Notes: generated by a model not told the origin, from the sequence alone. Numbered from the stretch's first letter, positions 1-9,395 are shown. The stretch: 64,000 nucleotides of DNA from Prunus persica (GCF_000346465.2 NC_034009.1:13587730-13651729), one strand, 5' to 3'. Numbers and translations are program-made.

Positions 1-4
1 TTCT

Positions 5-3000
5 TTAGCCCCCCGCAAGCTGAAGTGGGGATTGCACACTGCTAAGCTTGGAACGAAGATAAGCATGTCGGGCAGAAGGAAGAGACTTTGTAAAGATATC
101 TGCGAGCTGATTAGTAGTGTCAACAAACCGTAAATGAAGAATACCAAGCTGAACCAACTCCCGGATGAAATGATAATCAACCTCAACATGTTTTGTGCGA
201 GCACTAAAGACAGGATTAGAAGCCAAATGAAGGGCAGATTGATTATCACACCAAAGTAACGGAGCGGAAGGAAGCTGAAAACCAATATCCTTAAACAGCT
301 TAGCAATGTAAACAAGTTCAGCAGCAGTCATGGCAATACCTCTGTACTCAGATTCAGTAGAACTGCGAGAAACTGTAGGTTGCTTCTTGGCAGACCAAGA
401 AATTAAATTTGAACCGAGAAAAACACACCAACCACTAGTAGACCGACGATCCAAGGGGCATCCTGCCCAATCTGCATCAGAATAGGCCTGCATAACAAGG
501 GGGCCTTTGCGAAAACAGATTCCCATATCAAGAGAACCTTTAAGATATCTAAGGATTCTCTTTACAGCACCCAAATGATTAGTGCGAGGTTGGTGAAGAT
601 GCTGACATACCAAATTTACAGCAAAGGACAAATCAGGCCGTGTCCATGTCAAGTATTGAAGAGCACCAACGGTAGAACGATAGAAAGTAGGATCAGAAAG
701 CAACATTCCAGAATTGTCTAATTTGTAGGACCCCAAGGGAGTGGCACATGGTTTGGCACCAAGAAAATCAGTTCGCTGGAGAAGATCACAAGCATATTTA
801 GTCTGAGACAAGAATAAACCAGAAGCAGTGCGTTTAACCTCTAACCCAAGGAAAAAATGCAAAGGGCCCAAGTCTTTGACAGGAAATTTTTCACTGAGTT
901 GCTGAATAAGAGCCTGACAGGCTGCATTATTGTTCCCAGTCACAATAATGTCATCAACATAAACCAAAACTAGGATTAAAGAAGAGCCACCCTTAATAAA
1001 CAATGAGGAATCAGCTTGTGATGATCTAAAACCCAGAGAAATAAGTGCTTTAAAGAGCTCCTCATACCAAGCCCGGGGCGCCTGCTTAAGACCATACAAA
1101 CTCCTATTCAACTTGCAAACAAAATCAGGCTTGGAGGGATCATGAAAACCTGGAGGTTGGCTCATATACACAGTTTCCTTCAAGAACCCATGCAGAAAAG
1201 CATTACTGACATCAAGTTGATTGAGGAACCAATCATATTGCACAGCTAAGGATAACAAAAGACGAATAGTAACAGGTTTTTCCACGGGGCTAAAAGTTTC
1301 ATGAAAATCAATACCTTCCTGTTGATTGTACCCTTTAGCAACTAAACGAGCTTTGAACTTATCAACAGACCCATCAGAATTAAACTTGGTCCGAAAAACC
1401 CACTTACAACCCACTAAATTATAAGAGGGATTGGGAGGTACCAGGGTCCATGTCTGAGTCTTTTGAAGAGCAGCAATTTCAGAGGCCATGGCAGCAATCC
1501 AAACTTTGTGGGTTGCTGCTTGCTTATAAGTCTGAGGAGTAGGAGGAATTAAAGCAGTAGACTGAACAGAAGTAGGAATAGGGTGCTTAGTTGCAGAGAG
1601 AGCCTTGGGCTTAAAAATTCCATTTTTTGATCGAGTAACCATAGGATGACGATTAGGAGAAGAAGGAACTACAGATACCTGAGAAGGGAGAGAAGGAAGG
1701 AGGTGTTCTTGAGAAGGTAAAGAAAGAACAGATTCAGAAGAAGGAGAAATGGAACCAGGGGATTGCGAAGAGGAAGGAGAAGTAGGAGAAATCGGGAAAG
1801 AAAAAGTAAGAGAAATAGGAACTGAAGAAGCAGAGATAGGAGAAGATGAAATAGGGGGAGCTTGGGTTGCAAAAGGAAAAGATGTTTCATTAAAAAGAAC
1901 ATGCCTGGAAATAAAAAGCTTGCCAGTAGAAATATCCAGACATCTATAACCGGAATGATTTAAGCTATAACCAAGAAAGACACAAGGCCTGCTTTTAGGA
2001 TCCAACTTTGAGGAACTATATGGTTGTAACCAAGGAAAACAGAGACAACCAAACACTTTCAAAGTAGTATAATTTGGAGTGTGTTTAAACAACAATTCCC
2101 AAGGAGACTGTGCAGAAGAAGTAAAGGGTAACCGATTGATGAGATACAAGGCAGTTTGAAAAGCATCTACCCAAAAGCGATGTGGAAGGAAAGAAGAAGC
2201 AAACAGTGTCCTAGCAAGCTCAACAATATGCTTGTGCTTGCGTTCGGCACTGCCATTCTGTTCAGGGGTGTGTGGACAACTCAACTGATGCACAATACCC
2301 TCTGTGTTTAAAAAATCTTGGAAAGCAGTGCTTAAGTATTCACCACCCGAATCACTCCTCAAGATCTTGATCCTAGAGTTCAACAAGTTTTCTAACTTGG
2401 CCTTAAACACTTTAAAAGTTGCAAGCACATCTGATTTATATTTCAAAGGATACAACCAGCCGTATTTAGTGTAATCATCCAGAAACAAAACATAGTACTT
2501 ATAACCAAGAGCTGAAACAGTGGGACTGGGACCCCAGACATCCGAATGCACAAGCTCTAAAGGCTTGGTGGACTTATGTGCAGAACCAACAAAAGGAAGC
2601 TTATGAGCTTTCCCAACCATACAATCAGAACATATTAAGGACTCAGACAAGTCACCACTAACAGGTAGATGATTGCCACTAACAATCTTGCGAAATAAAG
2701 AAAAGTGAGGATGACCCAACCTCTTGTGCCAAGTGAGGATATCACATTTATTAGCCAGAAAAGCAATTGAAGGACTTGATGAAAAAGGAGCTGCAGGACC
2801 AGCAGGAAGTCGATAGACACCATCCTCACTGAGACCTTGGAAGAGCATCTTCTTCGTAGCTAAGTCCTTAATTGTGAAGGAATCAGGATAGAGCGTTAGT
2901 GAACAAGAGTTGTCACGAAGAAACTTATTTGCCGATAACAAATTGTGTTTAATAGAAGGAACATGTAACACATCCTTTAAAGTAAAAACAGCAGAAGGAG

Positions 3001-4372
3001 TGTGTATGCGGGTAAAACCAGTGTGAGAAATTGGTAAGCAATTACCATTACCAACTTGCAAAGAGTCAGAGCCAGTGAATGGAGAAGAATTCTGCAGGTG
3101 CTGATTGGTAGCAGTCACATGAGCAGTAGCGCCAGAGTCAACAATCCAAGAAGGAGAGGAAGCAACAGACTGTGGATTAGCATAATAGCCAGTAAATGGT
3201 CCAGAAGATGAAGAACTGCCAGAAGCATTAAGCAGACGGCCCAATTTGCGACAAGTGTTAGCGGCATGACCTTTCTTGTTGCAGAACTGACACACAAGAA
3301 CAGGGCCAGAAGAAAAACCAGTAGAATTGAATGAAGAAGAACCTCCTGAATTGGAATTACCACCCCCAGGGCTTGAATTTCGAGAAAAATTGGGGCTGTG
3401 AAACCCTTGCGCACCAAATTGTGGAGGAGAAGAAAAATTTGGGGCAAAATTGGAGGGCGGTGACGGAAGCAGACCACGAGTGGGAGGAAAACCTCGATGC
3501 TGAGAGTTAGAGTTGTTGGAACCACGTGAGCGAGAAAAGTGCTGTGAAGAACGAGGAGTGGCGGCATAAGCATGAAACGGTTCCGTAGGTCCAGAGGAAA
3601 TGGATCGGAGTTTGCGCTTCAGCAGAGCAGCTTCACGACCGAGAAGGTAACCGTGAAGTTCATCAGAGGAAACTTCTTCCCGACGAGTTTCAATAGAAGT
3701 GACGAAGGAATCGTACTCTTCAGAGAGACCGGCAAGAATGTAAGCCACCAAATCATCATCAGTTAGAGGATGACCAGCATCGCCCAAGCCATCAGCAATT
3801 TCCTTCATCTGTTGCAGATAGGAAACCATAGACAGATCCCCTTTGACAAGATTTTGAAGACGCTGACGAAGATGATGAACATTTGCACGAGAGACTCCAG
3901 CAAAGCGTTTTTCCAACATCTCCCAGAGATCACGAGAATACTCAATGCCAACCGTTTGAGATAGCAAATCCGTCGAGAGAGTAGAGATGATCCAGATCAT
4001 GAGTGATTGATCCTTATCATACCACAGATCGAAGGCGGGATTATCAACAATGCAACCAGCATCGTTAACAATTGTCTTCGACGGCCGCAGATCAGCACCG
4101 GTGAGAAGGCCAAGGAGCTTGTATTTGCGAAGAACAGGAAGAAAAAGATTCTTCCACAACAAATAATTGCCAGCTTGAAGCTTGATCGGAACCATGCCTG
4201 CGATGTTTTGAACAGTAACAGTCGCAAAAGCAGGGATTGAAGACGATGTGAGAGAGGCAGAAGGCGCAGAAGAAGAAGAATTGGTCTCAGAAGCCATGGA
4301 AATCAGAGAATTAGAGCGGAAGAAACTGTTTGGTTGATGAGAAAAGTACTGTTTGGTAGGTGAGAAAATCAC
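5..4372 (-). CDS. Copia gag-pol polyprotein, intact
   Basis: A single 1455-codon frame carries every copia domain in standard order. Gag has a CCHC zinc knuckle (CQFC...GHAANTC, about residues 361-374). The aspartic protease motif is VDSGATAH (about 413). Integrase has an HHCC finger followed by a DDE core (HSDVWG about 610, SDSGGE, and GSAERK about 707). Reverse transcriptase has YVDDI (about 1138). RNase H starts at SDADWAG (about 1300), followed by TESEY and the NQSALHLA helix. Translation may start at Met1 or, more typically, at MASETN (residue 26, position 4297). The stop codon TAA consists of the first three bases of the 3' LTR. No stop or frameshift interrupts it, unlike every other LTR element here. 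The family is certain; activity is inferred. Confidence 0.93.
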   Translation of the reverse strand: MIFSPTKQYFSHQPNSFFRSNSLISMASETNSSSSAPSASLTSSSIPAFATVTVQNIAGMVPIKLQAGNYLLWKNLFLPVLRKYKLLGLLTGADLRPSKTIVNDAGCIVDNPAFDLWYDKDQSLMIWIISTLSTDLLSQTVGIEYSRDLWEMLEKRFAGVSRANVHHLRQRLQNLVKGDLSMVSYLQQMKEIADGLGDAGHPLTDDDLVAYILAGLSEEYDSFVTSIETRREEVSSDELHGYLLGREAALLKRKLRSISSGPTEPFHAYAATPRSSQHFSRSRGSNNSNSQHRGFPPTRGLLPSPPSNFAPNFSSPPQFGAQGFHSPNFSRNSSPGGGNSNSGGSSSFNSTGFSSGPVLVCQFCNKKGHAANTCRKLGRLLNASGSSSSSGPFTGYYANPQSVASSPSWIVDSGATAHVTATNQHLQNSSPFTGSDSLQVGNGNCLPISHTGFTRIHTPSAVFTLKDVLHVPSIKHNLLSANKFLRDNSCSLTLYPDSFTIKDLATKKMLFQGLSEDGVYRLPAGPAAPFSSSPSIAFLANKCDILTWHKRLGHPHFSLFRKIVSGNHLPVSGDLSESLICSDCMVGKAHKLPFVGSAHKSTKPLELVHSDVWGPSPTVSALGYKYYVLFLDDYTKYGWLYPLKYKSDVLATFKVFKAKLENLLNSRIKILRSDSGGEYLSTAFQDFLNTEGIVHQLSCPHTPEQNGSAERKHKHIVELARTLFASSFLPHRFWVDAFQTALYLINRLPFTSSAQSPWELLFKHTPNYTTLKVFGCLCFPWLQPYSSSKLDPKSRPCVFLGYSLNHSGYRCLDISTGKLFISRHVLFNETSFPFATQAPPISSSPISASSVPISLTFSFPISPTSPSSSQSPGSISPSSESVLSLPSQEHLLPSLPSQVSVVPSSPNRHPMVTRSKNGIFKPKALSATKHPIPTSVQSTALIPPTPQTYKQAATHKVWIAAMASEIAALQKTQTWTLVPPNPSYNLVGCKWVFRTKFNSDGSVDKFKARLVAKGYNQQEGIDFHETFSPVEKPVTIRLLLSLAVQYDWFLNQLDVSNAFLHGFLKETVYMSQPPGFHDPSKPDFVCKLNRSLYGLKQAPRAWYEELFKALISLGFRSSQADSSLFIKGGSSLILVLVYVDDIIVTGNNNAACQALIQQLSEKFPVKDLGPLHFFLGLEVKRTASGLFLSQTKYACDLLQRTDFLGAKPCATPLGSYKLDNSGMLLSDPTFYRSTVGALQYLTWTRPDLSFAVNLVCQHLHQPRTNHLGAVKRILRYLKGSLDMGICFRKGPLVMQAYSDADWAGCPLDRRSTSGWCVFLGSNLISWSAKKQPTVSRSSTESEYRGIAMTAAELVYIAKLFKDIGFQLPSAPLLWCDNQSALHLASNPVFSARTKHVEVDYHFIRELVQLGILHLRFVDTTNQLADIFTKSLPSARHAYLRSKLSSVQSPLQLAGG

Positions 4373-4406
4373 AGGTTGGAAGAAAAGGGAGAGAGGATCG
4401 AATAGG

Positions 4407-4418
4407 CGTATGATACCA
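4407..4418 (-). promoter_or_regulatory. Primer-binding site (initiator Met tRNA type)
   Basis: Minus-strand TGGTATCATACG directly abuts the LTR. The first eight bases match the canonical plant copia primer site TGGTATCAGAGC; the last four have diverged. Confidence 0.7.
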
Positions 4419-4596
4419 TAAAGGAATTTATGATTCTCATTAATTAATTGAGAAAAGATTACAGAAGAGTATTTAACACCTGTCTACTCTATACAATAGA
4501 TAAAGCCACCTGTACAGGCTGTTACAACAGCTCTAACTAATTACTTACAAGAGTAACTAATAACAAACTAATCTAATCAGCTAACTACTCTCTTTA
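4419..4596 (-). repeat. 5' LTR of the copia element, with TA...TA ends
   Basis: On the minus strand the LTR runs from TAAAGAGAG (4596 downward) to TTCCTTTA (4419), giving a 5-bp terminal inverted repeat TAAAG/CTTTA. It is immediately followed by TGGTATCA, the usual start of an initiator-methionine tRNA primer site. The outer edge coincides with the last codon of the interrupted PPR gene. At 178 bp it is short for a copia LTR. Confidence 0.75.
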
Positions 4597-5628
4597 GGCG
4601 CCACAATCAATCATGTTTCTAAATAGACGCACAGCTTCTTCCCACTTACCAGACTTGCATGCTGCAGAAATTATGGAATTAAAAGTGACAACATCAGGCT
4701 TTCTGCCTTTCTTATTCATCATTTCAAACAGAGCAAGTGCTCGTGTCCAAAGACCCATGTTGCATAATCCATAAATTAATGAAGTGTAACTGACGATATC
4801 CGGCGCAACATTTTTGTTGATCATATCTCGAAATAGGGTCAGCGCCTCATCTGTTCTTCTTTCTTTGCATAAGCGGTCAATGATTGGATTATAGCATTGA
4901 GGGTCAGGCTTAAACCTTCCATCTTCATACATTTGCTCGAGTATCTCAAGCGCCATACATGTTTTCCCAGCTCTGCACAACCCATTAATTATAGTAGCGT
5001 AAGTCATTTCACAGCATGCTAATCCTTTCTCTTCTATTTTCTGGAGTAACTCCATTGCCTCAGAGAGCGACCTATACTTGCAAACCCCATGAAGCAAAGC
5101 ATTCAAAGTATAAGCATTGGGCTGAAGACCATGTTTAAGGATAGTTGCTAAAACAGAGAAACCCAAGTCCACCCGATTCATACGGCACAAGCAATTGATA
5201 ACAACACTCAGTGTATGGACTTCCGGGTGTAAGCCAACACAAGCCAGCATCTGTTTATACATAGAAACTACAGTGGAACACTGATTCATCTTCGAGAGTG
5301 CCCCAAACAAATGATTAATAGCCCAAATCGAGGGAATGGGTTTCATTTGAATTACGGAATCGAAGTGACCCAGTGCTTCATCTAACCCAAGATTACCAGA
5401 TTTACAACGCGTTTTTACCAAATCCTCCAAATCAATGGTTTCCTTAACACTAACAGTAGGACAACGATTGACAGCGAAAGAGCAAAACTGGCTTCTGAAA
5501 AAGACGAGCCCGTACAGAGAATAGCGAGAAGAAGGATTACCCTTTTGGAGAAGCGTGAGCCCTGGAGCTCTTTTCGCCATAATTTTCGTCGTCATCGACC
5601 AGCTCCTAACGCAGAGCAAGCAATTCAC
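4594..5628 (-). CDS. P-class PPR protein, truncated by copia insertion
   Basis: The 344-aa product has a basic, serine-rich N-terminus typical of organelle targeting, then tandem 35-residue PPR motifs (for example HTLSVVINCLCR, YTLNALLHGVCK, MTYATIINGLCRAG, VSYTSLIYGLCN, VTFNSIISAACKSG). P-class proteins bind organelle RNA and affect its stability, processing or translation. The frame ends at DCGA, just where the next motif would begin with a proline-aspartate pair, and the stop codon (4594-4596) is the first three bases of the copia LTR. Normal relatives usually run to 500-700 residues, so this looks like a 5' half left by the insertion. Met12 or Met18 are alternative starts. No exact orthologue is assigned. 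Confidence 0.75.
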   Translation of the reverse strand: MNCLLCVRSWSMTTKIMAKRAPGLTLLQKGNPSSRYSLYGLVFFRSQFCSFAVNRCPTVSVKETIDLEDLVKTRCKSGNLGLDEALGHFDSVIQMKPIPSIWAINHLFGALSKMNQCSTVVSMYKQMLACVGLHPEVHTLSVVINCLCRMNRVDLGFSVLATILKHGLQPNAYTLNALLHGVCKYRSLSEAMELLQKIEEKGLACCEMTYATIINGLCRAGKTCMALEILEQMYEDGRFKPDPQCYNPIIDRLCKERRTDEALTLFRDMINKNVAPDIVSYTSLIYGLCNMGLWTRALALFEMMNKKGRKPDVVTFNSIISAACKSGKWEEAVRLFRNMIDCGA

Positions 5629-6801
5629 GATTTTTTTGGTCGAAAGGAATGAAATTTCATTGCCAAAACATACAACTTACAAGGAGCCCAAATACGAAAA
5701 ACAAGGCCCAAACATAACAAAACAAAACCCAACCAAAAATACCAAGATAGGATTGCCAAAACAACAAAAGCCCACAAAATACAAAAACCCCTAAACAAAA
5801 CAACCCGTCGTCGCCACCACCAGGAAAGTTGCCACCGCCACAAGAAAAGTAAGTGCGAGGGTCTAGTTGCTTCAATTTTAGGGAAGAACGTTCATTTTCC
5901 GTTGGTTCATCCATTTTTGCCTGTTGTTGGTTGGGCATCTATATTTATGTTTTATTTTTGACAAAGTGATATTCTAAATTATATTTTGGAATTTGCATAT
6001 GAGGTGGCGCCATTGTAGAAAAGTGGGTCAAACTCTCCCCCTTACCCAAGTGACAATATTAAATCGAAACTCATTTCTCATCCAAAGCCATGTATAAAGA
6101 CTGAGTTATTCAATTACCCAGTGGATTGCAAAACCTTGACAATATTAAATCGAAACTCATTTCTCATCCAAAGCCATGTATAAAGACTGAGTTATTCAAT
6201 TACCCAGTGGATTGCAAAACCTTGACTGGTAAAAAATGAATATGTTGATTCATACACTGCGAGAATTAGGAGAAAGACTTCCATAAAATGAGCATTAGAT
6301 TTTATTTGCGCCACATCAGCTAAGCTACCAATTTTTCAGTAGTTGTAAGTTGAAGGAATATTGATGCATTTTGCCCAGAAGAATTTCAAAATTTGTAATT
6401 GTACTCAAAATTATTGGGAATATCTTGGAGCCCAAAACATGAAAAAAGTTCAATTTATTTTCAGAAAAAGCTTGGCGCCTTGAAAATGAGAAGGAGTTCC
6501 TCCTTACAACCAATTGTAAATGCCACATCAAACACATATATATCTTCAGAAAGTAGACATGAAAACTTTTCCTGACCCTATCTCAGCAAATAGAAAAATT
6601 CGATTGATACAAATCCCTGTGAGGAGTGTGCTGCATCTGAGGCTTTGATCTTAAAATTATGCATGAGTTTATTTGACAATTGAAGCAACCAAAAACATCA
6701 GTCACTGAAAATTCAAGAGCAACAGCTATATAGGTACAAGTGTACTGCAAATACATACGACTGTCAAAACCAAATCGAAATCCAAACTTGCACATGTGTG
6801 A
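5629..6801. other. Intergenic region between PPR fragment and RALF gene
   Basis: AT-rich spacer. The only clear structure is the 86-bp tandem duplication at 6051-6222. I see no coding region of the quality of its neighbours. The part next to 5629 should hold the PPR promoter and 5' leader; 6550-6800 should hold the 3' UTR of the RALF gene. Confidence 0.5.
6051..6222. repeat. Perfect tandem duplication of an 86-bp unit
   Basis: The unit beginning TGACAATATTAAATCG at 6051 is repeated exactly at 6137 with no mismatch that I can find; a third TGAC at 6223 marks the end. Perfect identity indicates a recent slippage or unequal-exchange event, or an assembly artefact. Confidence 0.9.
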
Positions 6802-7143
6802 TCACGAGTCTGATCGACAACGATAGTACTTAGAGCAGCCTCTGTTGGGAGGGTTAGATGGAGGAGGAAGGCAGCCCCCTGTTTTGCTATAAGCTTCGCC
6901 TTTACCGCCGCTATTGCAAACTGGCTGGTCCGGCTTTAAAGCCCCAGGTGAGATGTATTTCTTGGTTCCAAGAAACCTCCGGCTTATCTCCGACTCCATC
7001 AGCAACTCGCCTTCTCTGTCACACTCTGCTATCGAAGCATTGCACGATGTGTGTGAACGGCTCATCCATGAGGCAGCTGTGCTGAAATAAGGAAGGCCAA
7101 GGACTAGGAGAAGGAAGCAAAGTTTCAGAGATAGAGACACCAT
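6802..7143 (-). CDS. RALF-family peptide hormone precursor (copy A)
   Basis: This 113-aa secreted precursor has a hydrophobic signal peptide (about residues 1-24), an acidic propeptide, the subtilase site RRFL (55-58), and a mature peptide of about 54 residues with four cysteines (76, 91, 103, 109). RALF peptides are released in the apoplast and are perceived by FERONIA-type receptor kinases or bind LRX proteins, raising apoplastic pH and modulating cell growth and immunity. The usual YISY motif is YISP here, and the segment between cysteines 2 and 3 is LPPPSNPPNRG, so it belongs to a divergent subgroup. The frame is intronless, as usual. A TATAAA lies about 45 bp upstream of the ATG. A diverged paralogue lies about 1 kb upstream on the same strand. 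Confidence 0.92.
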   Translation of the reverse strand: MVSLSLKLCFLLLVLGLPYFSTAASWMSRSHTSCNASIAECDREGELLMESEISRRFLGTKKYISPGALKPDQPVCNSGGKGEAYSKTGGCLPPPSNPPNRGCSKYYRCRSDS

Positions 7144-7186
7144 TTTGTTGTGTGTGTGGCTTCACTTTCTTCCCACTTTCAACCAC

Positions 7187-7192
7187 TTTATA
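7187..7192 (-). promoter_or_regulatory. Candidate TATA box of RALF copy A
   Basis: Minus-strand TATAAA (inside TCTATAAAGTGG) lies about 45 bp upstream of the start codon at 7143, which implies a short 5' leader. Position and sequence are suitable; function is inferred. Confidence 0.45.
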
Positions 7193-7193
7193 G

Positions 7194-8165
7194 AAAATCA
7201 CATTTGTTGTCTACTTTTTTTCTTTCTTTTAGAAAGATGGTTAGTGGAATGCGCATTATGGAAAAGCAGAGGGACCGCACTTCACCAAACCTGAAATTTC
7301 ACTCAAGCATGTATTTTATTTTCCATGTGTGGTTAAAAGTTTCAACCAATGTTTGGTTACGGAAGAGAAAAAAACAATTAGTATATATTACGATATCAAA
7401 TCTCAATCATAGGAGTAGATTGCTGCAGACCTTTAAGTGATTTTGTTTCCTTCTCTGTAGTTACTACTTCTTTTCATATATATTTCGGTACAATTTGCTA
7501 TATATCTTTGTAATCGTTATGACTGAATATACAAGCAATATACATCAGATTATCACTTTTCACATATAGTCAACAAATTTTTTTATTATTAGGATTCTCA
7601 TGTTACCCCGCCTACCTTTATGTGTTGAAAAAACCCACTTATTCTCCAATGGAAGTCTTAATTCTCGTGGTTAGTAATTCAAATGGTAATCATATCTCCT
7701 AAAGAAACAGAGAAATTAAATTAAAGAGTCGTAAGTTGTCGAGTGCGGTTACCACGGTGATTGTGGCCCTCCTTCTTCTCCTGCTTGGCACCCAGGATCG
7801 AAACTCCTAATTTCTTTCCTTCCAATGTAATCAAAAAAAAAAAAAAAAGTCTGTAAGTTCAAAAAACTATTATTTCTCCCTCAGTGTAACATTTTGAAAT
7901 ATGAAAGGACTGACATTCCAATTTCTCAATAAGGATTAGATATTCTAGAGAAACTAGAATAATTGGGATAGGTAAATCTACATGATTATGCTTGTGCTTG
8001 TATAATAGAGTATATCAGCACAAAAATTAGTACAGAACCTTATTTGGCAAAAACTTGCATCGGTAGTTTTATCTGATTGTGAAAGAATGGGATTAAAAGT
8101 GACAATATTACAATAGTTTAAGCTCTTAATTCCTTCCCCAAGTTCATGCATACACTCTCTAGTGG
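7194..8165. other. Spacer between the two RALF genes
   Basis: AT-rich. It includes a possible SINE relic: GGATCGAAACTCC, resembling a pol III box B, at about 7797 and a run of 16 A at about 7838-7853. No convincing box A was found. The segment next to 8165 should be the 3' UTR of RALF copy B. Confidence 0.35.
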
Positions 8166-8522
8166 TCAAGCTCTGCACCTGTAGATTTTGGAGCAGGCTC
8201 TATACCTAGGGTTTGATGGTGGAGGGAGACAACTGATGCCGTAGGGTTCTCCTCGTGGACCCTTACAAACTGGCAGATCCCTCTTGAGAACTCCTGGAGA
8301 CAGAAATTTTTGAACTGCAAGAAACCTCCTACTTGTTTCGTACTCCATTTTAAACTCTTCACCATTTTCACCACTGCAATGTTCTTTATATCCATGGGTG
8401 CCGGTTTCTGTAGCACTGGCTCTTGAATGAGAGGCCAGAGCTTGAAGAAATAGTGGCACTAGAAGTGCTGCAAGCATGAAGAATAGGGGAAAGGTTCTTC
8501 TAACCCTACTCTTCATCTTCAT
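8166..8522 (-). CDS. RALF-family peptide hormone precursor (copy B)
   Basis: The open frame extends to 8693, but the likely start is the ATG at 8522 (or 8516), because a strong hydrophobic signal peptide (LFFMLAALLVPLFL) follows it and a TATAAAT lies 33-39 bp upstream. The 118-aa precursor has the S1P-type site RRFL (65-68), a FLSPGVLK segment in place of YISY, and four cysteines (86, 98, 110, 116) ending SKIYRCRA. It shares the LPPPSNP motif between cysteines 2 and 3 with copy A, so the two arose by tandem duplication. The role is as for copy A: a secreted signalling peptide. The first inter-cysteine spacing is shorter than in copy A (11 against 14 residues). Confidence 0.88.
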   Translation of the reverse strand: MKMKSRVRRTFPLFFMLAALLVPLFLQALASHSRASATETGTHGYKEHCSGENGEEFKMEYETSRRFLAVQKFLSPGVLKRDLPVCKGPRGEPYGISCLPPPSNPRYRACSKIYRCRA

Positions 8523-8554
8523 TTGTTTGTCAAAACTAGTTGTAAAAATGTACC

Positions 8555-8561
8555 ATTTATA
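8555..8561 (-). promoter_or_regulatory. Candidate TATA box of RALF copy B
   Basis: Minus-strand TATAAAT lies just upstream of the preferred ATG at 8522 and downstream of the first in-frame ATG at 8693. This argues that the longer 175-codon frame is not the real protein. Confidence 0.45.
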
Positions 8562-9200
8562 GCATGGTTGCCTTTTTTCTTTTTTCTTTTTTCTTTCTGT
8601 TTTTAAAAATGTATCTGCTTGTGAGCAATTTTTGTTTGAATCTTTGTGGGTCATGGTGTTTCCTAGTGGGGTTTCTACACGTAAGAGTAACAAAGATAAA
8701 AAGTTTGATTTTGCTGAGGCTTTAGTAATTCATGACATCTCGTGTGTGGAGAAATGAGTTTTTTCCAGGTTGTTTGAAATTGGAACCACAAAAAAGCCAA
8801 AAGGAGGTCATTTCATGCAGACCCTAATATGTAACTTGTGTCCAAATAGGTTTTGCAGAGAAGTACCAAAATAATTGGACCCCTGTCAGATCTTTGATGG
8901 CCTAGTTTGTTTCTTTTCTGTGACCTATTCAAGAGGCAATTGGAACAGTTAACTAATAATCATTTCATTGAAGGGCATGTTATCAAAGGAAAAAAACAAG
9001 AAGGGAATCTTTGTTGCCCTTTGTGTCCAGCAGCCCTTTCATGTTTCAAGTTTTGATCCAGTGCAACAGCTTAAGGTGTATGCCCAATACCTAAAAGTAG
9101 AAGAAACCAGACAAGATCAAACATATCTTCACCCATAATGACCTAAATGAAGTTTTCACTAGTTAAAGCATTTGCCACAGGCCCATAGAACCTACTTGAA
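8562..9200. other. Upstream region of RALF copy B, no gene seen
   Basis: Mixed-composition spacer with a CTTTTTT-rich tract near 8570-8600. No open frame or repeat stands out. Confidence 0.4.
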
Positions 9201-9202
9201 TT

Positions 9203-9395
9203 ACCAACTAGTCTTTGGTTTAGTGGTATTTGTTTCCGGTTAGTTGGAGGTCTCAGGTTCAACTTACATGGATGACGATGATGATATATATATATATATA
9301 TATATTTGTGATGAGTTTGATATATCTAGTTGTGAGTATACTAGCCCGTTGTAAAAGTATCTTATAAATATCCTATTGTTTTTCCCAAAAAAATA
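9203..9395 (+). mobile_element. Probable tRNA-derived SINE
   Basis: TTTGGTTTAGTGGTATTTG resembles pol III box A, and GGTCTCAGGTTCAACTT about 30 bp later resembles box B. A (TA)n stretch (about 9283-9304) and an A-rich 3' end follow (near 9388). No clear target duplication was found, so the ends are approximate. It is not a functional tRNA: there is no cloverleaf beyond the boxes. Confidence 0.5.

Larger units (their letters stand above)
1..4596 (-). mobile_element. Ty1/copia LTR retrotransposon, 3' LTR cut by window edge
   Basis: In element order this contains a 178-bp 5' LTR (4419-4596), a primer-binding site (4407-4418), a single polyprotein frame (5-4372), a G-rich polypurine tract just before position 7, and the first seven bases of the 3' LTR (1-7). 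The LTR begins TAAAG and ends CTTTA, so its ends are TA...TA instead of the usual TG...CA. The primer-binding site follows the LTR with no spacer, which supports that boundary. The second LTR start visible at 7 down to 1 agrees in six of seven bases. The open frame suggests a young, possibly still active copy. The target duplication cannot be checked because the other flank is outside the window. Confidence 0.88.

Noticed and set aside
1749..1949. Plus-strand frame within the copia polyprotein
   Set aside because: Low-complexity E-rich shadow of the serine/proline-rich segment between integrase and reverse transcriptase on the minus strand.
8523..8693. N-terminal extension of RALF copy B from the ATG at 8693
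   Set aside because: The added residues are lysine-rich and would place the signal peptide internally; a TATA-like box lies inside the extension.
9203..9260. Possible tRNA gene
   Set aside because: Box A and box B are present but the sequence does not fold as a cloverleaf, and an AT-rich body follows, so a SINE is the better reading.
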